40,753 nt of DNA from Clostridia bacterium. GTDB lineage: Bacteria > Bacillota > Clostridia > Oscillospirales > CAG-272. This document shows, one piece after another, positions 7,953-16,900 of the stretch. Made by a program: the position numbers and the translations under genes. Positions within the stretch are counted from its first letter, which is position 1; each line of letters opens with the position of its first letter. Location of the stretch: positions 1-40,753 of the forward strand of contig JAGBSP010000035.1 of the NCBI GenBank assembly GCA_017631855.1, in the 5' to 3' direction. Below the pieces are notes generated by a model. The model saw nothing but the letters and a program-made list of their open reading frames with translations, was not told the origin of the DNA and made no database searches.

Positions 7953-8987
7953 ATGCAACGAAATATGAAATTCATCCGCAAGCTGCCGATCCCGATGGAC
8001 GTCAAGGCGCAATATCCTCTGAAGGCTGAATATGCCGAAAAGAAGCTTCTGCGCGACCGCGAAATTGCCGACGTCTTCTGCGGCAAGGACGACCGCTTGC
8101 TTCTCATCATCGGTCCCTGCTCTGCTGACCGCGAGGACGCGGTTCTGGATTATATTACTCGCTTGGCAAAATTGCAGGAAAGAGTCTCCGACAAGATTCT
8201 GATCATTCCCCGCATTTACAGCAACAAGCCCCGCACCACGGGGGATGGCTACAAGGGCATGGTTCACCAGCCGAATCCCGAAGCCGCTGAGGATATGCTG
8301 GAGGGCATCGTTGCCATTCGCCGTCTGCACACCCGAGTCATTGAGGCAACCGGACTCTTCTGCGCCGATGAAATGCTTTATCCCGAAAACCACCGTTATC
8401 TTTCCGACCTACTTTCCTACGTTGCCATCGGCGCGCGCTCGGTGGAAAATCAGCAGCATCGTCTGACCGCTAGCGGCATTGATATCCCCGTGGGAATGAA
8501 AAATCCGACCAGCGGTGATCTTTCGGTTATGCTCAATTCGATCACGGCGGCGCAACACTCGCACACCTTCCTTTACCGCGGTTGGGAGTGCGTTTCCACG
8601 GGAAATCCGCTCGCTCACGCCATTCTGCGCGGCGGCGTTGATCAGCGCGGAGAACCTCTGCCCAACTACCATTTTGAGGATCTTGAGCGACTCTATCTTG
8701 AATATTCCGCAAGAAAGCTTGAAAATATGGCGGTCATCATTGACGCCAACCACGCAAATTCGGGCAAAAAATACGGTGAGCAGCCGAGCATCTGCAAGGA
8801 GGTTCTCAACTCCTGCCGCCACTCCGCCGAGATCCGAAGCTACGTCAAGGGCTTTATGATCGAAAGCTATCTCGAGGACGGTGCGCAAAAGATTGAGGAG
8901 CATATTTACGGAAAATCAATTACCGACCCCTGCCTTGGTTGGGAGAAGACCGAGCGCCTCGTTTTGGATCTTGCCGATCTATTATAA
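7953..8987 (+). CDS. aroG: 3-deoxy-7-phosphoheptulonate (DAHP) synthase, AroG type
   Basis: The protein of 344 residues is a class I alpha DAHP synthase. It joins phosphoenolpyruvate and erythrose 4-phosphate in the first step of the shikimate pathway. Visible motifs: LLIIGPCSADRED, KPRTTGDGYKG (equivalent of KPRTxxGWKG), GARSVENQQHR (PEP and metal region), PVGMKNPTSGD and DANHANSGKKY. The 350-residue family norm fits. The start at 7953 has AGAAGG eight bases upstream; a further ATG at 7902 overlaps the -10 box. The AroG type is usually feedback-inhibited by an aromatic amino acid; which one cannot be told here. It is a single-gene unit with its own promoter and terminator. Confidence 0.93.
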   Translation: MQRNMKFIRKLPIPMDVKAQYPLKAEYAEKKLLRDREIADVFCGKDDRLLLIIGPCSADREDAVLDYITRLAKLQERVSDKILIIPRIYSNKPRTTGDGYKGMVHQPNPEAAEDMLEGIVAIRRLHTRVIEATGLFCADEMLYPENHRYLSDLLSYVAIGARSVENQQHRLTASGIDIPVGMKNPTSGDLSVMLNSITAAQHSHTFLYRGWECVSTGNPLAHAILRGGVDQRGEPLPNYHFEDLERLYLEYSARKLENMAVIIDANHANSGKKYGEQPSICKEVLNSCRHSAEIRSYVKGFMIESYLEDGAQKIEEHIYGKSITDPCLGWEKTERLVLDLADLL

Positions 8988-9020
8988 AAAAAGAAACGGA
9001 CATTGTCCGTTTCTTTTTAT
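8986..9020. terminator. Bidirectional intrinsic terminator
   Basis: Arms AAGAAACGGACA (8991-9002) and its complement (9004-9015), with A tract on the left and T tract on the right. It ends the converging DAHP synthase and hemolysin III-like genes. Confidence 0.88.
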
Positions 9021-9706
9021 TAAACTCGACAAATGATATAGAGGATCACACCAAGCGAGTGGCAGATACTGCCGAGCAGGGTCATAATATGGAAGATGGA
9101 ATGAAAATACCGCTTGGTCTTTCCGAGCTTATAAAAGATGACGCCAAAGGTATAGAAGAGTCCACCGCCGAGCACGAGCGCAAAGCCGCCAAAGCTGAGC
9201 GCCTCGATTGCAACCTTCAGACTGAAGATGACCGACCATCCCATTGCGATATAGCAGATCATACTGAACACCTTGTATTTGGAAAGGTCGATCGCCGTCA
9301 GCGTGACGGCAAGCGCGGTCAGCCCCCACAGAACGCCGAAGGTGACCCAACCCGCCCACGGATTAATGGGCGCCATTCCGCAAATCAGAATCGGCGTATA
9401 GGTGCCCGCAATGAGAAAATAGATGGTACAGTGGTCGATAATCTGAAAGACCTTTTTTGCCATATTGACGTGAAGTCCGTGATAGACGCTCGACATGGTA
9501 TAGAGAATAATCATCGACGCGCCGAACACCGTGCCGCAAAGCACACCCGAAAGGCTTCCTCGGATTGCCGAGATCACCACGCACAGAACGAGCGTGGCAA
9601 TTCCCACCGCGCCGCCAACAATGTGCGTAACCATATTAAAAATCTCTTCCCCTTTGGTATAGTCGGGCAGGATGCGATCTCTTAAACAAATTCTCTTTTT
9701 CGACAT
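9020..9706 (-). CDS. Hemolysin III / PAQR family membrane protein
   Basis: A 228-residue protein with about seven hydrophobic helices. It shows the PAQR/HlyIII signature: early E-x2-FN-x-THIVGG near residue 21, SSVYHGL near 72, IIDHCTIYFLIAGTYTPI near 88-105 and FHSIFHIM near 200. The conserved histidines probably bind zinc. The family includes YqfA/TrhA; a role in membrane energetics or lipid homeostasis has been proposed, and haemolysis is not a safe inference. Single-gene unit with a consensus promoter and a shared terminator. Confidence 0.92.
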   Translation of the reverse strand: MSKKRICLRDRILPDYTKGEEIFNMVTHIVGGAVGIATLVLCVVISAIRGSLSGVLCGTVFGASMIILYTMSSVYHGLHVNMAKKVFQIIDHCTIYFLIAGTYTPILICGMAPINPWAGWVTFGVLWGLTALAVTLTAIDLSKYKVFSMICYIAMGWSVIFSLKVAIEALSFGGFALVLGGGLFYTFGVIFYKLGKTKRYFHSIFHIMTLLGSICHSLGVILYIICRV

Positions 9707-9751
9707 TTCTATCTCCTCACAACGTGGTATTGATAACTATATTTTATGGTT

Positions 9752-9780
9752 ATTATACACCATTTATGCAGAAATGTCAA
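9752..9780 (-). promoter_or_regulatory. Consensus sigma-A promoter of the hemolysin III gene
   Basis: On the minus strand, exact TTGACA (9775-9780), 17-base spacer, exact TATAAT (9752-9757). The gene is probably highly or constitutively transcribed. Confidence 0.8.
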
Positions 9781-9790
9781 GAGTTTTTTC

Positions 9791-9834
9791 AAAAAAACAA
9801 CAACCTCCCTCGTGAAGCTTCACGAGGGAGGTTT
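9791..9834 (-). terminator. Intrinsic terminator after the SGNH esterase
   Basis: A 32-base perfect palindrome (9802-9833, AACCTCCCTCGTGAAG and its complement, HindIII site at the centre), followed on the minus strand by a T-rich run (9791-9801). Confidence 0.88.
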
Positions 9835-9841
9835 TGATGCG

Positions 9842-10810
9842 TTAAGAAATCACATTTTTCAGCGCGTTCGTCAATGCCGTGGTGTAGCCTGCGTGATCCT
9901 CGATCGAGGGGTGTCCCCACGAGGGCGCTCCGCCCGCCACCGTTGAAGCAGCAAGCTCCAGCGTATAGATCTTCGCCGTCGAATGGCTTGCCTGATAGCT
10001 TGCGATCGCATTTTGAATCTGCGTGGAATATGCGTCATTCATCGCACCCCACAGACAGTAAACGATACAATCATCGCCATTCTTGGCAAACACGCGCTCA
10101 AGAAGACGAAGGTAACCTGCTTCAAACTCTGCCGAATCCGCATGATTTCCGCGATCGTTCGTGCCGAGGTTGATCACAACGATATCCGCCTGACGCGCGA
10201 ATCCGTATTCGGTTTCCGAACGGCTCGGGCTTGCTTTGAGGTAGTCCTTATCAAAGTTGAGATCGGTGCCGTAGATAACGCCACGTCCCGACAGACCCAT
10301 AATCGAGTAGTCGGCATTCAGCGCGTCAGCAACAAGATAAGGATATGCGAGCGTACCGTCCTGCGAAGCGTATCCGCCGTCGTGGCTACCGACGACGCCC
10401 CAACCGCAGGAAATACTGTCACCAAGGAACTCAATGTAGAGTTCTTTGTCAGCCGTCGCACTGATGCTGCCGCAGACCTCAATCTTGCGAAGCTCTGCCT
10501 GCGCGAGTGTATATCCCGTTGCTTTCACCAATCGAACGGTGTGCGTTCCCACGGGAACCTTTTGAAGCACGATCGTGCTCTCTCCATTTACCGTATAGTA
10601 ATCCGACGTACCGTTCTTCCAGAGCGTTCCATCAACGTACGCCTTAAAATAACAAGGTGCGTTCGAGCTTGCCGTCACGGTAATGTTGGAGAGTTCGGTA
10701 ATATTTGCAGAAAATTCAATTCCCGAACAGGTCCAATCGGTATAGACGACCTGATTGTCGGAAAGATGTCTGACTCCAAGGATTTTGGCGCCCTTAGCTG
10801 CGTCCGTCAT
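9842..10810 (-). CDS. CE2-like SGNH esterase domain, in frame after a TAG codon
   Basis: The 322 residues comprise a beta-rich N-terminal domain (about 8-115) and an SGNH hydrolase domain with block I FLGDSISCGWG (Ser132), block II LSGRG, block III LGTNDR (Asn218) and a closing WGHPS (probable catalytic His300). Two-domain layout and GDSxSCGWG are typical of carbohydrate esterase family 2, which removes acetyl groups from polysaccharides. There is no signal peptide, although CE2 enzymes are often secreted, and no ribosome binding site at normal distance from the ATG at 10810. That ATG is the codon directly after the TAG of the EEP gene, in the same frame, so this may be the C-terminal part of one longer secreted protein. 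Alternatives are a recent nonsense mutation, an assembly error or coupled re-initiation. Confidence 0.8.
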   Translation of the reverse strand: MTDAAKGAKILGVRHLSDNQVVYTDWTCSGIEFSANITELSNITVTASSNAPCYFKAYVDGTLWKNGTSDYYTVNGESTIVLQKVPVGTHTVRLVKATGYTLAQAELRKIEVCGSISATADKELYIEFLGDSISCGWGVVGSHDGGYASQDGTLAYPYLVADALNADYSIMGLSGRGVIYGTDLNFDKDYLKASPSRSETEYGFARQADIVVINLGTNDRGNHADSAEFEAGYLRLLERVFAKNGDDCIVYCLWGAMNDAYSTQIQNAIASYQASHSTAKIYTLELAASTVAGGAPSWGHPSIEDHAGYTTALTNALKNVIS

Positions 10811-13660
10811 CTAACCCATCGGTACGCCTTCACCCCATCCCATCGAAGAACCGGGCGTAGGCACGTAAATGCTTTTGAGTTGAATGTCCGCAAAGATGGG
10901 ATAATGGTCGGAAGACAGAAAAACTTCTCTGGTATTATATATTTGACGAAGCTGTACTACGGTTGCGTCACCTTCAGTCATAAAGATATTATCAATTCCC
11001 GTCGTTTCATAGTTACCCGTCAAAGCCTTGGTATCAGCAAGTGTCGTACCGTTCGTGAGCGTTTCGAAAACTTTCTTGTAATCCTTTTCGTCTTTGGTGG
11101 GATTCGCATTATAGTCACCCGTGATCATAATCGGAATATCCGGATATGCTGCTTCGAGTGCCTGAATCTCGGCATTTACTTCCGTATAGAAAGGAATTCT
11201 TGCATTCAAGTGTACCTGTCCCTTCTCATCTGGATTACTATGCGGAGAATGAATGTTCATCACAATCACCTGATATTGAGGATTTGCGAGATTTTCGAAG
11301 CGTGCCCACTGCCAACGGTGCATCGTACAATCAGTTCCACAAACATGCTTTGTCATAATATCACTTTCAACAACCTTCCACTGATCAGCGTTGTACATGA
11401 TCGGTGTAAAGTGAGACTCTCCATTCAACTTAGCCGAAAAATCAACGTATTCGTAAGCAGAATTCATATAGGTTTTCAGCACCGACTGCATCGTCTTGAC
11501 ACCGTCGAAGCAATCCACACTGTTCACCTGCGTCGAATTGGCAACCTCCTGCAAACCGATAAAATCAGGCTGATAGAAGTTGAAGGTCTTTGCCATCGAT
11601 GCCAATCTTTCCTCGTGGGTAAACTTTATTGTTACTTTTTGGGAAACCCCATTGACTTTTTTATCAACCACAAGCGAGGCAGACGGCTGTGCTGTAGCCG
11701 AATTATCCGCAACAAGAATGTTACTCGACATCACGCGGACGGTAGGAGAAAGAACCAGCTTCTTTGCTTCAAAGGATTCTTTTTCCTTGACGTACTGACC
11801 GTTGGCATCATAGGTAACCGAAACGGTTTCTGCCGTCATCGTCAGTCCCGATGCGGTGGTATACGAGGGCGTAAAGTCAAAGACATAGGTGTTGCCGCCG
11901 GGAATCTCGCCGATGGTGAGTGCGAGGAACTTCTCGGCACCGAATTCGTTGGAATCCTTGCGCTCGATGACCTTGCCATTCACATCGTAAACACTGAGTG
12001 CATCATACAGCGAGCAAGCCTTTTCATACTTCTTAAACGCCTTGCCCGTGTAAGAATCGCGAACGACCACGGTCATACTTGCCGAAGCAACGTCCGCAAC
12101 GTGAGAAACACCGATAAAGCGGATCGCGTATTGATCTTTTGCCGTCAAAACCGCGTTCTCGTCAACGTTATCCTGAACGCCCCAAGCGGTAATCTGTCCA
12201 CCAACGCGCTGGATAAAGCCGTTTTGCTTGATGACCATCGCATCTGCCGCATCTTCCGATACGGTCAGTACCGAGCCGTCATCGCCAATCGCATTGGTAT
12301 ACGCCCAAACGCCATCAAACAATTCCGCATTTTCCGTAACCGAGGATTGATTCTTTCCATTCAGTACAATCCAAGCATCATCGGTATTTTGCTTGGGAAT
12401 TACGTGTCCAATCATATTTGAACCAGACAACGTCGTAACCGTATTATTGACGTTAATTGCCGACATTGTCTGACAAGAACTCATACCGAGAATCAAGCCT
12501 GCACTCTTCTTTGCATCCGTTTCCGTGAGAGATTGCTTGGGGAATGTCGGATTCACCAAACAGTGTTCAACATTGACGGTTGCATTTCCGTATGCCATCG
12601 AACCAATAACACCACCGACACCCAAAGGATCATTCGACGTCGTATTGGTATTTTGCACCGTTCCATCAATCACACAATTGTTGATATTCAGTTCACCGTC
12701 AAACGCCTTAAAGTCGTCGGCTTCTTTTTTGAATACACCAAATGCGCCAACAATACCGCCAACGCCTCGACCTGCGCTACCCGTAGCAGAAGTCACAGTA
12801 CCCGACATTTGACAGTTTTCGATATTAATGGTACCCGCCGTGTAAGGATCTACAGGGTTATCCAGCTGAGCGTCTCTGTTACCTCTTTCATAGATCGTTC
12901 CAATGATACCACCAGCAGGACCGTTATCTCTGGTGACCGTACCCATCATATTGACGTTCTTGATGAGAAGCTGGGTATCCTTGACAGCTTCAACGGTACC
13001 TACAACACCACCTGCAGAATGCCAGCCGACCGTAATTCTAGTACGCGTATTGTGTACCGTTGCCGACACGTTGATATTCTCCAAGGTAATGCCGAGACCG
13101 TTTGCAAACGAAACAACTCCGGCAACACCGCCAACGTTGTAAGCATTCGAGGTAATACTACCTGCGACCGTAACGTCGGTAATCGTGCCCGCGTCCATAC
13201 GGTTGACAATCATACCGGCAACTACCTGCCAGCCGTTTGTTCCGTCAGTATGGTACGTATTGTATTCTACCGTACCGTCGACCGTAAGGTTCTTAATCAC
13301 CGAGCCCGTGTTCGTCACGTTAGCGATAACGGCACCCGTTGTGGTCTTGAAGTTGCTGAGGGTATTGCCTTGACCATCAAACGTACCCGAGAAATTGTTT
13401 GCAAAGAGCGTAGGAATGGTTGCTCCTTTAAAATCAATGTCATTTTCAAGCTTGATGGTCTTGCCTGCAAAGCTTGACGCCATGTCGTTATTCGCCGCAG
13501 AGTAAGTCGCGATGTCTTTCCAGTCACTCAAGCTTGTGATCACGAATTCGCTCTTGGAATAATCCAATCCACTCGTCGTAAAGACTGCAAACGGGATCAT
13601 TGACGTGATCATGATCACAACCAACGCAAGCGAAAGCGCTTTTTTGGTCCAATGTTTCAT
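10811..13660 (-). CDS. Secreted protein with GLUG-like repeats and EEP nuclease/phosphatase domain (copy 1)
   Basis: A 949-residue exported protein. Residues 1-30 form a signal peptide (KK then a hydrophobic core). Residues ~35-420 hold beta-solenoid, GLUG-like repeats with recurring GGVVG/GGIIG/GGVIG motifs; 470-630 look like a beta-sandwich; 640-928 form an endonuclease/exonuclease/phosphatase domain with Asn647, Glu705 (LQEV), His804, Asp849 and Asn851 (GDYN), Asp918 and His919 (SSDHYP). All catalytic positions are kept, so DNA, RNA, lipid or phosphoester hydrolysis outside the cell is plausible; the substrate is unknown. No LPxTG or S-layer motif. The start has AAAGGA ten bases upstream. 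It ends TAG and the next in-frame codon starts the SGNH domain. Paralogue of the gene at 13967-17098. Confidence 0.85.
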   Translation of the reverse strand: MKHWTKKALSLALVVIMITSMIPFAVFTTSGLDYSKSEFVITSLSDWKDIATYSAANNDMASSFAGKTIKLENDIDFKGATIPTLFANNFSGTFDGQGNTLSNFKTTTGAVIANVTNTGSVIKNLTVDGTVEYNTYHTDGTNGWQVVAGMIVNRMDAGTITDVTVAGSITSNAYNVGGVAGVVSFANGLGITLENINVSATVHNTRTRITVGWHSAGGVVGTVEAVKDTQLLIKNVNMMGTVTRDNGPAGGIIGTIYERGNRDAQLDNPVDPYTAGTINIENCQMSGTVTSATGSAGRGVGGIVGAFGVFKKEADDFKAFDGELNINNCVIDGTVQNTNTTSNDPLGVGGVIGSMAYGNATVNVEHCLVNPTFPKQSLTETDAKKSAGLILGMSSCQTMSAINVNNTVTTLSGSNMIGHVIPKQNTDDAWIVLNGKNQSSVTENAELFDGVWAYTNAIGDDGSVLTVSEDAADAMVIKQNGFIQRVGGQITAWGVQDNVDENAVLTAKDQYAIRFIGVSHVADVASASMTVVVRDSYTGKAFKKYEKACSLYDALSVYDVNGKVIERKDSNEFGAEKFLALTIGEIPGGNTYVFDFTPSYTTASGLTMTAETVSVTYDANGQYVKEKESFEAKKLVLSPTVRVMSSNILVADNSATAQPSASLVVDKKVNGVSQKVTIKFTHEERLASMAKTFNFYQPDFIGLQEVANSTQVNSVDCFDGVKTMQSVLKTYMNSAYEYVDFSAKLNGESHFTPIMYNADQWKVVESDIMTKHVCGTDCTMHRWQWARFENLANPQYQVIVMNIHSPHSNPDEKGQVHLNARIPFYTEVNAEIQALEAAYPDIPIMITGDYNANPTKDEKDYKKVFETLTNGTTLADTKALTGNYETTGIDNIFMTEGDATVVQLRQIYNTREVFLSSDHYPIFADIQLKSIYVPTPGSSMGWGEGVPMG

Positions 13661-13746
13661 AGAAATATCTTCCTTTCAAAAAAAATTTCAACTGTAAAAA
13701 TTTTATAAAATTGCACAAAAAATGCAATTTATAAATAGACTATTTT

Positions 13747-13775
13747 AGTATATCAAATAACTCTCCAATTGTCAA
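13747..13775 (-). promoter_or_regulatory. Sigma-A promoter of EEP copy 1
   Basis: On the minus strand, TTGACA (13770-13775), 17-base spacer, TATACT (13747-13752). Predicted leader is about 80 bases. The arrangement mirrors the promoter of copy 2. Confidence 0.75.
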
Positions 13776-13812
13776 TATCCTTTTTCCACAAAACGACCCC
13801 CTTTCTTTCGGT
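13776..13812 (-). promoter_or_regulatory. Upstream element shared with EEP copy 2
   Basis: On the minus strand, TTTTGTG lies 11 bases and CCGAAAG 29 bases upstream of the -35 box. The same two words occur at exactly the same distances before the copy 2 promoter, while the sequence between has diverged. Candidate activator site or UP element. Confidence 0.55.
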
Positions 13813-13925
13813 GAAAATCACCTTTGCGTAGCAGAAATCTCCAAGGGCGGTTCTGTGTCTCGATTTGTTTGGTGCACCTCCGAAAGTTTTCGCTTCGTTC
13901 AAAAATGACACGGCAGGCAGGGCGA

Positions 13926-13960
13926 AGAAAAGCGGCAGTCTGCCGAAGCAGACTGCCGCT
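13926..13960 (-). terminator. Intrinsic terminator of EEP copy 2
   Basis: Hairpin with arms GCGGCAGTCTGC and its complement around a CGAA/TTCG loop (13932-13959), followed on the minus strand by a TTTTCTTC run. It sits seven bases after the stop codon. Confidence 0.75.
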
Positions 13961-13966
13961 GTGACG

Positions 13967-16900
13967 TTATTGTTTTTGTCCGTCGTTCCAATCCGTCGAC
14001 GTACCGGGGGTACGATTCAGTTCCAAACGAATGTCCGCAAAGACACTCGGGTGGTCGGTTGCTCTGGTAGTTCCCGATTTATTTGAGATCATACGAAGCT
14101 GTTCTACCGTTGCGAGATTGCTCGATACGAAGACGTGGTCAAGATCGGTCCAAGCACCATCCACGTTCGATGCCATATGAATACTGTTCTTCATCTGCGT
14201 TCCCTCAATCAAGGTCTGCGTCAGATAGGTGTTGTCGGATTGCACGTTGTAGTCACCCGTGATCATAATCGGCACGTTCCGCTTTTCCAAATCTTTCAAT
14301 TCTCTGTTGAGATCATGGAAGAATTCGTAATACATATCCGTGCCAGCTGTTTTACTACAGTCAGAGGTATGGCCGTGGATATTCACGACGATCACTTGGT
14401 AGCCATTCTCAAGATGTTCAAACATCGCCCACTGCCAACGGTGCATACCATCAACTTTAGTGGTATCGGTCGCAATTTCCTGATCAATCACTTTCCATTT
14501 TTTAGCATTGTACATAATGGGATTGAAGGGAGAAATTCCAGTCGAAACACCGTCAAAGACAACGTACTCGTAATCTTCACCCATTTCGTCCAAAAGCACC
14601 CGCTGCATTGTGGTATGATCCTTAAAATAATACGTCGTGTCATTATGAATTGTAGGCGATCCGTTTACTTCTTGCAAGCCAATAAAGTCAGGCTGGTATG
14701 CTTTATACATATTTGCCATTTCTTTAATACGTGTCTTTCCGTCCCATCCCGTGCCCACTTTTTTATTGATACGGCCAAGAGTTTCACCAACCTGGTCATC
14801 ACGGAAGTACCGATGGTAGTTCAAACCACCCTTATAGATATTCGTATCATCATATCCCTTGTCCATAGTCGCATCATATGTTTCACCCGTTCCATTGTGA
14901 GTATTATCCTGGTTATAGGTTCTGGGATCTTCCGTGACAATATTGCTCGAAATAATACGAATCGTGGGAGCGGTCACCAACGGATTTACGTCGAAGGAAT
15001 TCTTCGTCTCATCGTACTGATTATTTTCGTTGTATCGAATGGAAACGGTCTCACCCGTCACCGTCAGACCCGAAGCATTGACGTAGGAAGGAGTAAAATC
15101 AAAGGTGTATGCCTTTCCTGCGGGAATCTCACCAATGGTCAGAGCAAGGAATTTCTTTGCGCCGAACTCGGTTGCCATCTTGGATTCCATTTTGACACCG
15201 TTGACGTACGTGCTGAGCGCATCATAAATTTTACACTCTTTCTCAAATCTCTTAAACGCCTTGCCCGTGCTTGCATCACGAACAACAACCGTCATTTTTG
15301 CCGAACGCATATCGTCAACCAACGCCGTCGCGATAAAGCGGATTGCATACTGATTATCCTGTACAACGCTATTCTGTATGCCAAATCCTGCTACCTGACC
15401 GCCGATGCGCTTGATGAAGCCGTCTTCCGACTTGATGATCATATCATCAGCTTTCTCTGCGGTAACGGTCACGACCGACGAATCGGTCACCGATGCGGAG
15501 TAGGTCCAGGGATAGGTACCGTACATATAATACGCCTTGTCTTCCTCCAGGAAATTGCAGATCATCGGAACAGAATCCGAAAGGTTTTTATCGTTCAGAA
15601 CGAGCCAAGCGCCCGTCATATGGTCTCCGCCGCCGGCTTTTGCAATAATACTGCCGATGAGAGCAAACTCCTCTGCCGTCGTTACGGTGTTGTTGATGTT
15701 GAGTGCCGACATCGTCTGACAGCCGCTACCGCCCATAATCAGACCTGCGCCTTTACCCTTTTCCAACGTCATTTCGTTCGTCGGGAAGGTCGCCGTCACG
15801 AGACAGTGCTCGACGTTAACGGTTGCGTGGCTATAGGACATCGCACCAAGGATACCGCCAACCGAAATCGGATGCGTTGCACCCGAGGTATTCTTGATCT
15901 CACCGCCGATCGCGCAGTTATTGATATTCAGTTCTCCATCAAAGGAGAAATTATCGCCGAAATAGCGCGTAAAACCGCCAAACGTACCAACGACACCGCC
16001 CGCACCGATCAACTCGGTAGCAATATCGGTCGAAATATCCATCAAGCTATTACAATTGGCAATCGTTACCGTTCCGCCCGTGTAAAGCTCTTTTGCGGTA
16101 ATATTTTGTATGTAGGAATTGTCGTTACCTGCGTATGCGTTACCGTTATAGGAAGTCTTCGTATAATTGTCTATCGTTGCCTTACAACCACACGGGCCAT
16201 AAGATACCTCTGTTTCCTCTTCTTTCTGGACGGTGAAACGAGCCTTAAACGCGCTTTCTGCATACGGCTCATACGTTTCTGGACAGGTGTTACACGTATA
16301 CGTATATAAGGTATTATTCCAAGAACCGTCATTATTGTAGGGAGTCTCACTTCCGAGCGTCTTGGTCGAGAAGATCGCACCAATGACACCGCCAACCGAT
16401 GCCTTTGCCGAAACGCTACCCGAAAGGTTGACGTTCTTAATATCCAAGGTGGGCTTGCCGCTCGGCTCATACATACCGATCACAGCGCCCGTACCAGACA
16501 TCTCGTTGGTCGCTACAGACTTATCGTTCGTTACAGTAACGTTTGCGTTAACGTTTTCAAACGTAGCAGTCTCACCGTCCCGCAGTCTCAGGAGACCGAC
16601 AACACCGCCAACGTATTTGCCGGTAGCCGAAACACTTGCGTTCACCGTAACGTTACTTACCGTCAAAGATCCACCTTCGTGCGTACCGATCAGCATAGCT
16701 ACACTGTCGGCGCTCGCACCGCTCAAAGCTCCTTCAACCGTCAGGTTCTTGATCACAGCGCCTGCCTCGGTATAGTTAGCAACAAACGCATCCCCAGAAT
16801 CGTTTACGTTTACGTTATAAATCTTATGGTTGTTACCGTTAAAGGTTCCTGCAAAACCAACAAACAGGGGGTTCAGACCTGAAGCATTGATATCCGCATC

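Larger units (their letters stand above)
13661..13966. other. Intergenic region between the two EEP genes
   Basis: This 306-base stretch has no credible gene. It holds the leader and promoter of EEP copy 1, the conserved block upstream of it (13776-13812), and the terminator of copy 2. The leader carries a weak 8-base stem (13705-13727, AAATTGCA arms). I see nothing in 13815-13925. Confidence 0.6.

Noticed and set aside
9020..9706. True haemolysin
   Set aside because: The PAQR/HlyIII fold is clear, but family membership does not show haemolytic activity.
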